64,000 nt of DNA from Metellina segmentata (Eukaryota; Arthropoda; Arachnida; Araneae; Tetragnathidae), in contig OX375873.1 in assembly GCA_947359465.1 (NCBI GenBank), positions 94,511,478-94,575,477 on the forward strand. Reading direction: 5' to 3'. Position 1 is the first letter of the stretch, and every line of letters starts with the position of its first letter. The position numbers and the translations under genes were made by a program. Under the pieces are notes generated by a model. It did no database searches. It saw nothing but the letters and a program-made list of their open reading frames with translations, and had not been told where the DNA came from. This document shows positions 1 through 14,800 of the stretch, in pieces.

Positions 1-36
1 AATAAGAATTTGATCAATTTTAAATTCATTTTTTCA

Positions 37-668
37 AAAAACCATGCTCTAAGGGGTCCTTAGATGGTCAGTAGTATTGTCAATGATGCTCATTGAAGCA
101 ACCAATTGATTGGGAAGGAGGCGATTGACGCAATTATTCATCGATGGACGGACATTGATAAAAATTTTGATTGAAAGGCATTGATGGGCACCACTGACCA
201 AGCCGATGGATTGTATATTTGCCAATTGTTTGAGCAGTTTTGCTCAAGACAGTAAACAGGACAGATGCATCAAACCCACGAAAAACGATTCTGTTGGGGA
301 ACATGCTTTTAATTACTTTGTATTGTGATTATCCTGAGTTGTGGAAGGTTAAGTCAAATGAATATTTTAACAAAAACAAAAGTATTGCTTTACAAAAAAA
401 TGGTTAATGTGTTAAAACAATGCAGACAGCCAAAGTCAAAGCAAGAAGGCCCAAATTTGAATAGGAAAACATTTTGAAACTCAAAAATTAAACAAGTCAC
501 ACCCCTTTAGAACCGAATGAGTTTGACCCACTGACCAAATGAGTTTGAGGGGTTGATTGAAGCTATATTGAAACACCTATCAATCAAAACCATCAATCAC
601 ATTGACATTAATATTGACCATCTAGGGACCCTTTTAAAAATCTGATTATTTTTTAGGGTCCCCTAAGA
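37..668. repeat. Inverted-repeat (foldback/MITE-like) element
   Basis: The left arm GGGGTCCTTAGATGGTCAG with following TTGTCAATG (about 55-97) is mirrored on the right by CATTGACATTAATATTGACC then ATCTAGGGACCC (about 600-632), an imperfect inverted repeat of roughly 50-70 bases. The inside is enriched in ATTGATGG/CATCAAT words on both strands. No coding capacity. It lies in the presumed last intron or 3' region of the TBC1D2-like gene. Confidence 0.5.
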
Positions 669-1055
669 ATGTGTTAAGTCATTTTGCCATCCAATACTGA
701 AATTTTTTCAAATCAAAGCTGGTGAGGAGCACATTTATTTTTTTACTTTCAGAATTTAATGGATTCACCCTGTGTATCTACATTAAAACAATGGTTATAA
801 AAGTTTTCAGATACATAAACAAAAGCAATAATCAGTATGAAATGGATAAAACACTAAATTAACATTGCATCAAAAGAAAGAAAATTATTTACATATATCT
901 CAGAAAATAAATAGTTTTCCAGAAATATGTATTTCAAATCAAAAAAATTATATTGATTTTTGAAATATGAGAATATATATATATATAAATTTCAATACTT
1001 AACCGGAAACATAATAAAAAATTAATAAAAACTTGAAATAACAATGAATTCTCAC

Positions 1056-4000
1056 CTTACTCCCTTCATATAAAAATACATCCCATATTCGAAGATAGAT
1101 GTCTACCGGTACATTATCTACAAATATTGTTAAAAACCAATTAAATGTAAATAACGACAAGTCCACATTGTTTTGCTCCAAATGTCCTTGAAGCTTAGGC
1201 AACTTATCTACCATCAAGTCTTTCAAAACTTTCTAGAAAAGAAAAAACATACTTTATCTCAAACAGATACAACTGTTTTCGTACAAGTCAAACTGTCTTG
1301 TCACTTTACACAAACCAACTTAGAAATTACAAATCATTGTTATTCTTATAAGTTATGATGAGAATATGGATTATGTGTTTTAACATCTATAGCTATAATA
1401 TTTTAATTTAGGTATGTCAACCCCCCCCCCATATCAAAATTATAATTTCAATATTTTATTTACCACTTTCTGGATGCAAATACATTTATGTTTTCTTAGG
1501 TTTGCTAAAACTAGTACAACATACAGTAAATATCAGTTTTCAATGAAACATCATATTAAGAAAATAACAGAAATGTACTATGAATAAAATTTATTTAGCA
1601 ATATGACAGACTAACTCACTTGGTCAACATGAGCAGTAATCAAAGTTCGGGTATAGTAACCATCTGGCATAATAAATTTGATGATAGCCACTAGACACCA
1701 GAATGCATCCTCTTCTTCCATGAATAATAATGCAATTGCAGCCAGACGATTCAAACCCTAGAAAAATAAGATACAAAGCATAAATTATATCTAGAAGAAT
1801 AAAGTTAAATATTGAAATAAATTACAGTTTAGTACATAGCAAAAAAGTACTTTTAAATTAAATGTTTCGCAATCAAGCATTCATGCTTTTAAATATATGG
1901 TACCATACAGCTTATACTTCACATAAATTTATACACTAATGGGTTAATAATGCTCATATTTCTAGTGCGTTAAGGCAAAACTGTAAGTCAAAATACCAAA
2001 TTTTTTAGGCGGCAGTTTTTATTGAATGTATTTTGTTTCCATATTATTTCAAATAAATTTAATCCTTTCACACATCATTTATATCTGTTTTTATTCATAT
2101 TTATATCACTGCTTTTATTCATATAGTAGTTGACAGATTGTTGTTGTTGTTGTTGTTTCTTATGCCTACACTGGCAGACCAGGGGAGTGCCAGGCCCGTC
2201 GAAGACGGCAAGAGGCGAGGGGGGTGCGCCTTCCATGTTATTGAGCCCCATTGGGAGGAAGTCCGACTTTGCTCGACATACACGACACATCCGTTTTAAA
2301 GGAAGGTCCCTTTCATACATCTATTCACTCACACATATCGTAATTTAGATCCCAATCAGAGGCCGATAACCCCCTCATCAGGTACCCCCAGAGGTATTGA
2401 TTTGGTATGGGAACATGGGGGACATTGTGACAACGACCTATTTAACGTGCCCCAGTCACCATTAGTGAACATGACGGTCTTTAGACAGGTCGAAGCACCG
2501 ATTTCGCAAACATCAGAATTGCTGGCTCCGCCGAGGACAGAACCCACAACCCTTCTGATGCGAGCCCGACGCTCTACTGACTGAGCTACCGCAGCTCACA
2601 GTTGCCAGATTAATTTGATCAAATAAAAGATAAATTTTTACAGTTACTTGTTTACTCATTGAACTTGAACAATTTTTTTTCTTATATACTTTTTTAACCA
2701 AACATGCATGATTTATTACTTCATATAGCATAAACATACATGATTATTTACTACTACATATATCTTAGTATTATTTTAAGGAAGAACTAATTTTTAGGTA
2801 CGTATATTGAACATAAAATCAAAATGGAACTACTAAAAATTACAATGGCATTGAATTCTTACTTGACAATATCCAACCACGGGATCATGCCGACTATATG
2901 CTAAAAGCACTCTTCTCAATTTTGGAATACCATCTGAATCTAAGTGCTCGTAGTGGCAATTATTCGGCAAAGTTCTCAGCAAATCAAGCTCTATCTGTTT
3001 AAATAATACCACAATTTTAACATTAAGAATAGAAAATGAATATTATAAAACTATGAATCAGACTTGCAAAGTAAATTTTATAGTGAATTCGCTTGAATAC
3101 ATTAGTAATTTATAGTTATTTTTTAAGTTGTTAATGTTTGCATTTTAAATTTATTCAGCGTGCCAAAAACTCTTATTAAGATTTTTATATCATAAAATAA
3201 CAGAACTCTTGCTAAGTTATTTAAAAATATTGTTAGCTTCTTTTTCTCATCTATTTTCTGAACATTCTGAGCATACACCGATAATTATGTTAACTTCATT
3301 TGCAGAGCATTACAATGTTGTAAATTAAATTATATGTATATTAAGATGCCATTTGTTAAAATGCTGAAAAAAAATAAGTCTCAATAAAACCAATATGTAT
3401 TTTTTTTTTTATCTTTTTGACTTACTTGTCTTTAAAGAAGTAAAACACAATTTCCATTAAAAATGAACAGAAAACATAATTCACTAGCAATCATATCATT
3501 TAAGATTAAATGTTCAGCCAAAATTAATAATATAAAATATATTTCCTTTACAGTACACTTTAAGAATAACATCCAAGCACAATAGCAAACTACAACTAAT
3601 AAACTTTCACAGTACTAAACTCACCTGCTTAGATGATGGATCCAACCGAGATACATACTCTTCAGCTGTCAGAAGGCTATTATAATAATCTGGCCCCAAT
3701 AATGATTTATAGTCTTTTATCCATCTGTGGACACATCTATAAAAAAACGATTTCATATCTGAAAGTAATTTTTAGCACCACACACACACACACACACAAC
3801 ATATACAAAAATTAGAATATATTATCACAAGATAAGATAATGAGCAAAATAATTATGCTGGTGGTGGCATAGCACATCTGACTTGCCAGGATTATCCATC
3901 TTCTGCTATCTGTCTCCAAATAGATATTCATGCTGCCACTGTTCAGATGAACTGAAAATTGTTCATTACAATATAGGAAGTATGTGGTAGAGAAGACGAT

Positions 4001-5873
4001 TCTGTGCTGAAAGTAGCCATATGTGTATGACAAATGTCATAAACCAGTTAGTACGAAACCATTTGAGGCTCAAAGAATTTAACATCTAATCCCTGGTTGA
4101 CATTTGGTGGTGAAAATTAAGCATGTTAAATAGAAACTGATGTCTCTTTCAGATTTGAAAGGAAAAATTAGTCATATTTGCTTTTGATTTGTATTGCTTC
4201 TGTCACAGAATTTTAATTGTTTTTATTAGGGAATGCTGGACTTAGTGGATGCTGAGGGGGGTGTCCCATGGATGATGTACACTAATGGCTTCTAACACGT
4301 TTTAGACTTCTTGACCATTATAATCTTATCTAGGGTTCTTTTATACCAATAGTCATTTAGTAATTAAATATGTGTTTTAGGGTAAAAGCAATAGATAACA
4401 ATGTAAATCTTCTGACACTTAGGAAGTTTAAAGGTAGTTGTGTACAGATTTAATGCTCATATCCAAAAGCAAATGCATATTTTAAATATAATTCAGGTAA
4501 AATAAAAACTTACCCTTTCCAGATTTTCCCTCTATATTCATGTGGTATACCACTTCGAACTAAAAGCTTTAACTCAGGTGATCGAAGCAATTCTTTTGAG
4601 CCCTGAGATACTATGAAATTGTCCCATTTCGCTCTCCAAGAAATTAAATCTTGATCCTGATTCAAAAATACACCAAAATTTAGACTATTTTTTTAAGAAA
4701 TGATTGAGAACAAGGAACTGGATACGTTATACACAATAACAGTCAAAAAATGCAAAAATATAGTACATTTGTGAATATTCCTACCTTTCCCTTGTTTGCA
4801 ATATCTTCAGATTTTTGTTTTAAATTTGAAGCTTTCAATGATAAGACATTATCTTTACCCCAGCGCCAATTGAATCCTAATTCATCATACATCTTATCTC
4901 TGAATAGAAAATTAAGTCTTATAAGTAAAATAAAAAAGTAATGTATACTATATTTTAATATATTGATAGTAACATAAAATATACAATTCTAATTAAGAGC
5001 TTTTAAAAACAATGGTAAAAGCACAACACTATAATAAAACAAATTAAGGTTTATAGTTTCGAACTTAAAACACTAATTATCATAAAAAATTATAATTTTT
5101 TAATTACTTATTTGGTGCTTAAATCTCAATTTGTTTCATAAATTCAGAACAAATAATGCATTCAATTATGATTCATGCAATTAATATTGACATTACACAC
5201 TACATAGTAAAAAACTTTTCACTAATTCTTCCACCACAAAAATTTGTCAGTCAAAATTTGATAAAAATAAATGTAAGTGTTTCAAATATGTTGCAAAATG
5301 TCATTACACATTTGATACTTCCTAGAAATAAGTAGCATTTAATTTTAAAGAAACATTAAATGGTAAACAATGAGTGTTGGTCCTCAACATTTTTATATTA
5401 CACCTACAGTTGCTCTTTCAAGCATTAGGTGCCTTGCAGTGCAATAAAACAAAGAAGCAACCTCAAGAATCATCTGTATATTTATAATAAAGAATATCAT
5501 TTATCTGTGAACCAAGAATCGTACAGTAATAAAGTAAATACATTAATATATATTTTTTTAAATAATGCTTTTTTTTATCTGAATTTGAACAACACGAACT
5601 ACAGTCAATACCAATTATATATATATATATACTACCGTGGAATTTGACTTAATTAGGTTTGACTGTATTACAAATAACAGAGATATCTAGTTAATAAATA
5701 TATATAAGGATTAAACAAACAGAATTAATTATAGGATTTACCTTATACAAGGTCACATAAAAAAACTGAGAATTACCTAGACCATGCTGGCAATATATTT
5801 GTGTGAGCAGTTCCATCTCCAACAGCTTCCTCTAAGAGCTGGCTAACAATGTCCTGATTTAAATTCCCACTAT
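1056..5873 (-). CDS. TBC1D2: TBC1D2-like exons 10-16: pre-TBC region and TBC (Rab-GAP) domain, incomplete
   Basis: Exons 5873-5777, 4899-4785, 4656-4514, 3736-3625, 2994-2863, 1757-1620 and 1232-1056. The TBC domain opens with LVRSGIPHEYRGKIWKG (672-688). The catalytic Arg finger lies in IELDLLRT (726-733; Arg732), and the Gln finger is the last codon of exon 14 in VGYCQ (Gln769), followed by Gly from exon 15. Exon 15 carries EEDAFWCLVAI and exon 16 carries the later helices with LFTFNWFLTIF and IWDVFLYEGS. Both catalytic residues are present, so GAP activity is expected. Exon 16 ends in a good donor (AAG|GTGAGA); the last helices are not in the window. Confidence 0.93.
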
Positions 5874-8800
5874 CTATAATGAAGTATATGTAAAGAACTA
5901 TGTTAAGCAATTTCTTTGATGTAATGAATAATTTTTCAATGTAGGCAAAGCAGTACGATTATAAAGAATATTTTGATCCTTAGATAAAAATAAATTCAAT
6001 AGTAAAAGGAATGAATGCAAAGATAATCTAAGAATTTCAATAAGGCTGTCCCATCTGTAGTCTGTTTCACAGCCTATTTATTTACTTAAAATAAACTATG
6101 AGTTTTCTATTTTTTCACGAAAAACTACATCTATCTATGTGTTTTAATAAAGAGTATAGAATAAAACTTTAAATTAAGGTTATCCTTCAATTTAGAAACT
6201 GTGTTTTAATTTAAAGAAAAATACAATGCTTGTATGTGTTTTTATGTTTCTTTAGCCAGAAATAGAATAAAGGTAACGAGAAATAAACTAAAAATCGAAC
6301 ATAAAAAGAAAATATTACTTTCAAAATACATTAACTTTTCATGCAGCATACAATGCACATTATCCCAGTATCCACATTAAAATTAAGCACCTAATTATTA
6401 GAATGAAATTCAAGAATTAAAAATAATCAAACTCACTATCATCTAATCAAATGCAAAACCACTAATGCACTATTTCAAAGTACAAGAAATCTACTGTTTA
6501 CAAAGCAAGCCCTTTTAAAGGATTGACACACACAAATAAAGAAACATAAATAAGTGTAATTAAAAAAACTAACCACTTTTATTTATCTCGTTTAATAAAA
6601 ACAAAAGTTTGCTTTGAATCTGGTAGCTGCGAGCTTCCCACTCACTACATTTACTGAAAAGAAATCAAGAAAAAAGTAATTATAACAAAGAGATACACAG
6701 TTTTTGTAAATAAAGCATCCATTATAGAACATGTTCAATAAAGTAAATGCACAAAAGTTTGGCTCACTTAGATAATAAACGAACTTGTTCATCTCCATCT
6801 CTTCTCAAATGATTAAGCTCTAAAAGTTCATTATTAAGAAACTTGTTTTGAAGTTCAAATGCTTGAACAGCATCCTATGGAAAGAAAATTATATAATGTT
6901 CCATCTAAATTTCATTTAATGAACATTTTTTCTAGGTTTATTTCACATAACTGAAATTAATTACAGTAGATTGCCATACTTTTAGTTCATCCAATGTTAC
7001 ATCATCTTTACTTTCACCACAAGACTCAGATGGGCTGTAAGAGCTGTGAGCTCGAGGTTTATTATCCCGCCTATCTGTTTCCAGATCGAATATTTCATTG
7101 GTCAAATTTACGATGGTTTGATCTTTCTGTTTGAGCATTTCTTGAAATAATTCATTGTTGGCTTTTAAATCTCTCACTTCAATCTGTAAAGAGCTGTAAA
7201 ATACAATGTTTGTATGAAACCCATTAAAAGAATGCTTATTATCTCAAAGTTAATGAAATTGTACAAAACTTACATATACATTTTTGAAGCCAAATACTTT
7301 AATAATTTATAAATATAATTATTCAAATTAATAACAACTTATTGCTTAACTCTGATGCTTCTCTGTCACAAAATTTAACTTTATTATTCACTAATCACTT
7401 ACCTAATTCTATTCGTACAATTAGGTCACTAAGCAAATTGGTAAATAAGCAAGGAGTTTAATTGTTTTAATTTATTCTGAATTTCTGAATGAAGAAAATA
7501 TCTAAAATCTAACTCGTTTCAATTACTAGTTTATAGTAGAGGACTACCCAGAATGTCGCTGCTGCTGAGTAATCACAATAACATGGTTCCCACTCTTTGG
7601 TGGGAAAAAAATTCAAGTACTTTTCCAGAACTTTTCAAGGCCCATTTGAAGTTTTTCAAGGACTATCGTAAAAGGCAGAAATTCACTTTTTAACCCCCCA
7701 TTTTAGTAGACAACTTTTCTGAAGAACCTCTCGTGTAATGTAACCTTTTCATTACCATTCACATACTTAACAATTCCAAAAAATATTTCTAGCTAATATT
7801 CCAAGCATGTTAGGGAAAGAAAAAATTCTTAAAAAGAAAAAGTTAAGTAGCTAAGTTATTATACTTAAGTTCTATATGTTCGAACTGACACAGAATCACA
7901 CTGACCTTGAGAAAAGAAAAGAAACACATGCCTATATATAGATGAACAAGCGTATTTGGCGTATTCTTCGGAATCTGAATAAAACCACGCCTTCTAAGAG
8001 CATGCGTTTCAAGACGATTCATACTCAAGAAAATTCCAGATTAAAAATTTTCAAAATAAATTCAAGGACTTTCAAGAACTTTGCACCTAATTCAAGTACT
8101 TTCCGGGGCCCTTGAAAACGAAAATGAAATTCAAGTACTTTCCAAGGCCCGTGGGAACCCTGAATAAGAAATGACAAATGCAAGACAAGCAGGGTGCGCT
8201 GAGTGCCAACAGAACATGTAATGAGAAAAATCCTGATTTGTCAAGTTCAATGCTGGCTGTATATGTCAATGGCAGTGGCCAGATCAGCGAATCTGCCTGA
8301 CTGTCTATGTGTGAAATCATCCATTACATCATATAGCCCCCATTTCAGTTTGGGTATTATGGTGCAAGGGCTATATTTGGTCAAGCTATGCCAACAGAAA
8401 AAATTCAACAGTGTTAATTAATTGTGACATGGTAAAAGAGGTAAACTGTAAATGTACAAAAATAGTGAAATCTTACTCCACAACTCTTTGAAGTTTTTCA
8501 ACACTCTGCTGTTGTTCCTGCACATCATGAATCAGGTTGACTATTTTTTGGTCCTTTTCAACTATTAACTTTGTGGATTGGTCATCATTCTTCAGTTGAT
8601 AAATTTGACCTCTAAAATTAGAAATGAAAAAAAGTTTTAGATTATTTCCCTTCGTATACACAACAGGCAATGGAAGCTAAAAAATAAATTATTATATTTT
8701 CAAATAAATAATTACTACTTTAAAACTGAAAAAAATTCAACTTATATGGCATTACACTTAAAAGGCTACATAAATGCTTATCATTGTACAATTTGTAAAA

Positions 8801-11800
8801 CAAAGAATAGAAAATTATTAGAATTGAACAGAATAATTCCCTCTAAAAATAGAAATTATGATTAGGTTTGAACAAAACATTTTAAATTGTATAAAAATGT
8901 TAATTTTTGACCCTAATTCATTGTGATTTTATTTTATAGTCTAATTGAAAAATAGAAATTAAATACATTGAAGTTTTAGAATAAATCCTCATTTTTACAA
9001 ACTTATCTAAACCATTCGCTTCATATTCTAAATTTCAAATGCTTCATCAATATTTTGTTATGTCTGACCAAAATATAGTTAAAAAAATAATATTTTTTTA
9101 AATTGAATAATAAACTGATTTTAAATACCTGTTTATAGTTTTTTGCATTCAATATTTGATCAGTACATATTTGTTTAGCTGGTATTGAAAATTAAAAGAA
9201 TAAATATGATTAAGTTTCAGTACAAATTTTAAATATACTAATAAATATAAAATAACCATGTTTAAATACCATTACTATAATCATTTGATAAAATTAAATC
9301 GGCCAAACGTTATTAAAAGACGTATTTAGTACATTAATCTAAAAGATATTGACAAACAAGTCGAAACATTTGCATTGAACTCACAAGGTTTCCTTTTCTT
9401 TGGAGGATATATCCAATTGCCTCTGTAAAATAGATCTGACTTCTCGACTAGTAATGACTTCATCACGTAGATTAGACACCTCTTCTTCAAGATCATTTAC
9501 TTTACTTTTAAGCTAGAAACCAAATTGAAAAAATGTATTTATAATAGTTTAGAGAAAACTTTTCATGCAATACTACCAACTTGTTAAAATATGAAATTAT
9601 ATAAATTGTTTGGTTGGTTTTGGGCAGTGGTCGACAAACTCATTTGTCAAAAGAGCCAAAGATCAGCAGTACAATGATTAAGGATTTCTTTTGAGAGCCA
9701 AATTCCTTTTCAAAAACCATGTTTTAAGGAGTCTATTTAAACTAACAACTAACATTGAATAAAACCAGATATAATAAAATTAATCTTATTCATTGACAAA
9801 AAAATATTTTTTACATTGAAATAAACATGATAAAACTCACATTTAATGTGAACAATTGGAAAATTTGGATAAGACAGGTTTATATGTCATTGATTTTAAT
9901 TTCAAGCAGGATTCTCATCAATAAGACGATTTCTCAATTTACTTTTGATAAGATTCATGCTTGAAAAAGATTGTTCGCACGAATATGTAGAGCCAACGAA
10001 TGAAAGAACAGAGCAAATGTTAGCTTTTTTAACTGATCCTATGAGTCAGAAATACTATTCCAGATGTTAAAAATTTTCTGTGAACTAAAATCACATTTAT
10101 TTTTCTACAGTTTTTCCATGTCAGCATTAAGGCATTCAAATTTGGAGCTCTGTAACTCTTTGTTTTTTAACTCCAGTAATTGCTGTTCAAAAGTGCCAAT
10201 GTCAATACTACAGGGAGAAAAATTCAATTCTGTTACGTCAGCACTGAAAGGTTTTTAACAAAGGTTAACGTCGCTATGCCATATATTCGTAGACATTTTG
10301 ATTGTTCTGTCTTTTACTGTTTTAGTAAACAGTGATAACTCTTTAATTTTTTTAAAGAATTATTGCCTTGTTCTTAAAATCTCGGAATAGCTCTTCGGAT
10401 GCATTTATAAAACAACATTTAATGTATCTACCGTCTTTATATGCCTCTCTAGGCAAAATCTTGACAAACATTAAAGCTTGCAATATTAACATTGTTGGAA
10501 GATTGCCCCCAATAATTAAATACAGAACTTGATTTTTCTTGACTCTTCTGAAGTCCCTCAACTGCTTTCTTCCTCGCATCACCGACGGAATATTTACTGC
10601 CCGCATTTAGTCTAAATCAATTCATGGTAGAGCCGTACTCAAGTGGGTAAAGAGACACATTATGCCAACCACTGGTTTTGGGAACATTGATGAAGGCCAT
10701 ATTTGGTCACGATGCACTAAAACAAGATGTCATGTAAATGGACATACACACAAAAAAAGGGTTTTTGACACAAAACAAAAAAAATTCACTGTGATAATAG
10801 AATCTGTGACTCCTACAACTCGCACGTTTGGTTTAGGTATAGGTATAGGTGCTATGGCGTTGAAGCCGGATCGGTTATACATTGCAGACACAACTACATC
10901 TCACAGGACAGTGAGTGAACCCACTGAGCCAATGTGACTCTGAAGTTATTTAGAAAAGCATAATATAGGATGTTGAAACTCAAATGCTGATCAGAGGTTG
11001 CTGTGTGCACTCTGACGTGTGAGAGAAGTTGAAGCTCTAGTTAGAATTGCTTTTTTGAATTATGTGACGAAATGATTAATACTGTTTCTTTGTGCTGTCT
11101 TTGTTGTTGTTTGTGATGTGTTTGTGTCAAATAAAGGATAAAAAGGATAAAGCCTAGATTGTCTTTCCCGTCTGACAGGTAAGAGAACCTTTTGAAATTC
11201 ATTTAAGAACCGTGCAAATCAATGCAAATTAGATGTTGTCATAGGATGCTGCACTTTTTAATATTATAGTCAACAAACAGTAAAAAGTAAAGTGATTTTT
11301 TTAAACGGAATTTTAATGTCTAGTTTTGGACTAACTACTTGAAACTTAAATACATGTCTGTATGCGATATAATTAACATGACTGTGTATTAGTACTGCAA
11401 TGGCACTAGTCTCGTGAGCGAAGATCTGAAAATTTAGTCACATTAGAACTAAATCATGAAAGTAGCAGTCATCAATCTACCCTTTACAGCTTGCCAATGT
11501 TCAGATTGTACCAATCAATCTGGGAGGATTATTTCATTGAAATTTATATCATTCTTTGATATTTTAAATATATGTTCATTTTAAAAATAAATATATAAAA
11601 GACAAAAATAATGTATTGATAAAAATAAAGGGATGTACTCTGAAATTTGTATTCAGTCAAAAGGCTGTACTTAGGACCAAGAAAGCCACATATTGTCTTA
11701 AGGCTAGAGGTTCCCCAGCTCTGAAATAATATTACAGCAGAATGGCTTAACATGAAAGCTGAAGTGAAATAGGAAGCGTAAGATGAAAAGCGATGATACA

Positions 11801-14800
11801 TGCAGACCAATCAGAGGTGCTGGTGTGAATGGTGAAAATGCTCTTATTAGTCTATTCATGTCACTTTGTGTTTTTTTTTTAATTTGTCTTTTAACTATTT
11901 AGAATTCTTCAGAGAGTAGAATGTATAGTTTTTTCAAAATACATGTCTTTTGGAAACAATATATTTTGGTAAACTAGACTTATGTTAAGACTGCCCAGTA
12001 CAAACACAAAATATCAAACTTTGTTTAACCTACATTTCTACATTGAGAGCAGTTTTCCTTCCCTAGTGAACTTGACTCGTCCATTTCGTCTTCACATAAG
12101 CGAGATTTACGAAAGGACTGAGATAACTTGTGTCGAAATGCTGTTAAGCTCGGGGTCTTTGAAGAAGTTCTATATTGAACTACTGCTTCACTTTCAATGG
12201 AAGCAGATTTAGAGCTTGATGGAGGGGACACAAACTGTTCTTGTTGAAATATAGTCTCTTTTAAAGAACTGTTTGCATTTGCTGTGAAAAGAATATAAAA
12301 AATTAAAGTACATATTTTTCAGATTCAAATTTAAGACACATAATAACACAACAAACAGTGTTCATAAGGTGTCATGAATATTGATAGACAGGAATTGCCT
12401 CTTATTTTTAATAGAGGGTTTTCAAAAAAAAGGATATTTCTCAACTTTCAATAAATTCTCTAAAGATCATGCATGTATGTATCTACATTATAGCTTACCT
12501 TCAGCCATTGACCTTCTTGATCAATGTTTCCTAGGATTCTTTGAACCAATAAATGTGGCTAATCCAAAGTTAAATGTGTTGGAAAAAGCAATACGCTACA
12601 ACACTACACAAAATCTTGTGATGCTCAGAGTTAAATATTTCCCATACACTAAAAGTGGATTCTCTTTCACATTATCTTTATCTACATCTACATTATCTTT
12701 ATCTACATTATTAGTATCTACATGAAAAGCGCTAAGAAATTTGAGTAACTTGTGAATCAAAGTAGGACACTAACAGCCATATTCACAAGCCTCAAGTCAA
12801 CCCGAGGATCAGTTGATCCTAGGGTAAGAGTTAAATCGTTGATCAAGAACCGTATTCTCAAATAGCAGGTTAAGTGATCCATTCCTTGAAGCAATATAGA
12901 TTGAAATGAGACGCTTGCTGTGAATGGCTACTACCATCACCTCACGATCATGTGATAATGTTTATATTTGTTACGACGCCCGAATCTGCATTCATACTGA
13001 TCAAGCACGTACTTTGCCATAGAATTTATTTCAAATTGTTAATTTGACAGAATGCATATGGCTTTTTAATTTTGGTTTGGAAAAGGAAATGCAAAGGTAT
13101 TTAATTTCAAGTTGGAATTTTATGAAAACCTAAATTTTGCAAGAAAGAATTGTACACAATGTCTTGACAAATGAAAGTAATATGATTATCTTTGTACTTG
13201 TCTGCATGGATGTGTTGGTGGTGTGGGAAAAGTAACTTGCACTGTCAACTTTCTTTCATTCGTAATAAATCAACAAAATAATTTTTATTCCATGATGAAT
13301 TTGAATCTCCCATGGTCAGATTCTAATGATTCAGTTGAATGCGCATCGTGGCAAGAATACTGTAATTTAGCACAGAATGAAGTGTGTCATCCATTTTGTT
13401 GAGTTCGCTTCCTTTGCAGAAAGATATAGTACTGAGCAAGAGTAACTCTCAACCGAGAGTTAATTTGCCAATTTTGGAGGATCAAAATGTAACACGGAAA
13501 CAGCGGTTTAAACCACGGATCAGGGCATTGTGAATGCGGTTTATTTTTTTAATTTTGGCATTCTTTTTTTATTACCTGGGCATTATCATTGATCTATGGG
13601 TTAACTCGGACTTGTGAATACAGCCATAAATGTATTATAAATCAGGAACCAAAACTATTTATAGCTTTACAAAAGACTAAATTACAAATCTTACAATTTC
13701 ATGTTACATGTGTTTATATATTATTGATTATTGATTTATTATTATTGTATTATTGATTTATATTATAAGGTGAAATTGAACTGCACTATTTTAAGACAGT
13801 AAGACATGTATATAAATTTCTACTTTTATAAAAGTGAAACAATTTATTAGAAAATTGTATTCTTGGAAGGAGAAAATATTCAAACTTTTCATAACTGTAA
13901 CCATTGGTTTGTGCTATTCATATTTCAGTGAAAATCGTATAAACACTTTATATACATTTCTTATAATGCTTATATAATTATTTCAGATCGTATCGTTGCA
14001 CTACAAGTCTAAAACTATACTACCAATCAGCTACAATTTAAAATCCTTCACAGCACAAATTGATTGTAGTTAATTGAAATACACTCAAATAGTTTCCATT
14101 TTCAACTACATTCAATCACTCTTTTTCAAAGCATCTTTAAAAATTGCACATTGGACAATCTTGAAGCTTGTTTTCAAGACAAACACTGAAGCCAACTCAA
14201 AAAGATTTAATCTTGTTCACCATATGCATCTGCACATTATACAATAACTATGATGATTTAATAATCATAAATGACTCAATGAATAATATTTATCACAAAA
14301 TATGAATTTTGAACTCAAGTATTTTTATCGTTGCAAAATACTTCAATAGGAATAAAAAAAATTTGAATAAGGGCTATGACATGCTTCATTTTGCTTCGAA
14401 TGAAATTAGAACTTTTAAAAAACAGTCTCAAAATTGTCATATTCAATTTAAAAATCTTCATTACTAATGCGTAAAAAGAACAAAAACATCTTAAAATACA
14501 ATATTTAAATTAATATAGAAAAAAAAATCTTTGAATTAATAATTGCATATGATTTTTCTAAACACTGTGCCAAGAATGAAAACTAATTATTTGACTAATA
14601 CTTACCACCTGTAGGTGATTTTTCTGTCCTTCCTAAATTAGCTGTGTTCTTAACTTGATTATAAAAGGAACTGAATTTTTGTTGAGCAGTTACAAAGGCG
14701 TTACTATTCTGAGATGCAGAATCATCACCAATGACATCTTTAGGACAGTCTACAGGAAGCATAAGAGGCACATCTTTTGTTTCTTGCATACATATAGGGT

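Noticed and set aside
700..1000. Search for the last TBC1D2 exon
   Set aside because: No minus-strand frame here resembles the end of the TBC domain and no acceptor fits, so the 3' end is taken to be outside the window.
2130..2348. Plus frame of 72 codons with a Cys run (MTDCCCCCCF)
   Set aside because: The Cys run is the antisense of the (CAA)n SINE tail; the frame lies inside the repeat.
2520..2600. Possible tRNA gene on minus
   Set aside because: A good A box but the B box is altered, the acceptor stem does not pair, and a SINE body and CAA tail follow directly.
10623..10720. tRNA-like head (GGTAGAGCCGTACTCAAGTG, then GGTTTTGGGAAC)
   Set aside because: Box spacing is right but the B box is poor and no second copy or body was found in the window to confirm a SINE.
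10828..10850. Telomere-like TTAGG runs
   Set aside because: Only TTAGGTATAGGTATAGG is present; it is not the TTAGG array of arthropod telomeres.
10662..10937. 91-codon plus frame
   Set aside because: No domain, no splice context, and it overlaps low-complexity GGTATA repeats; probably part of a repeat.
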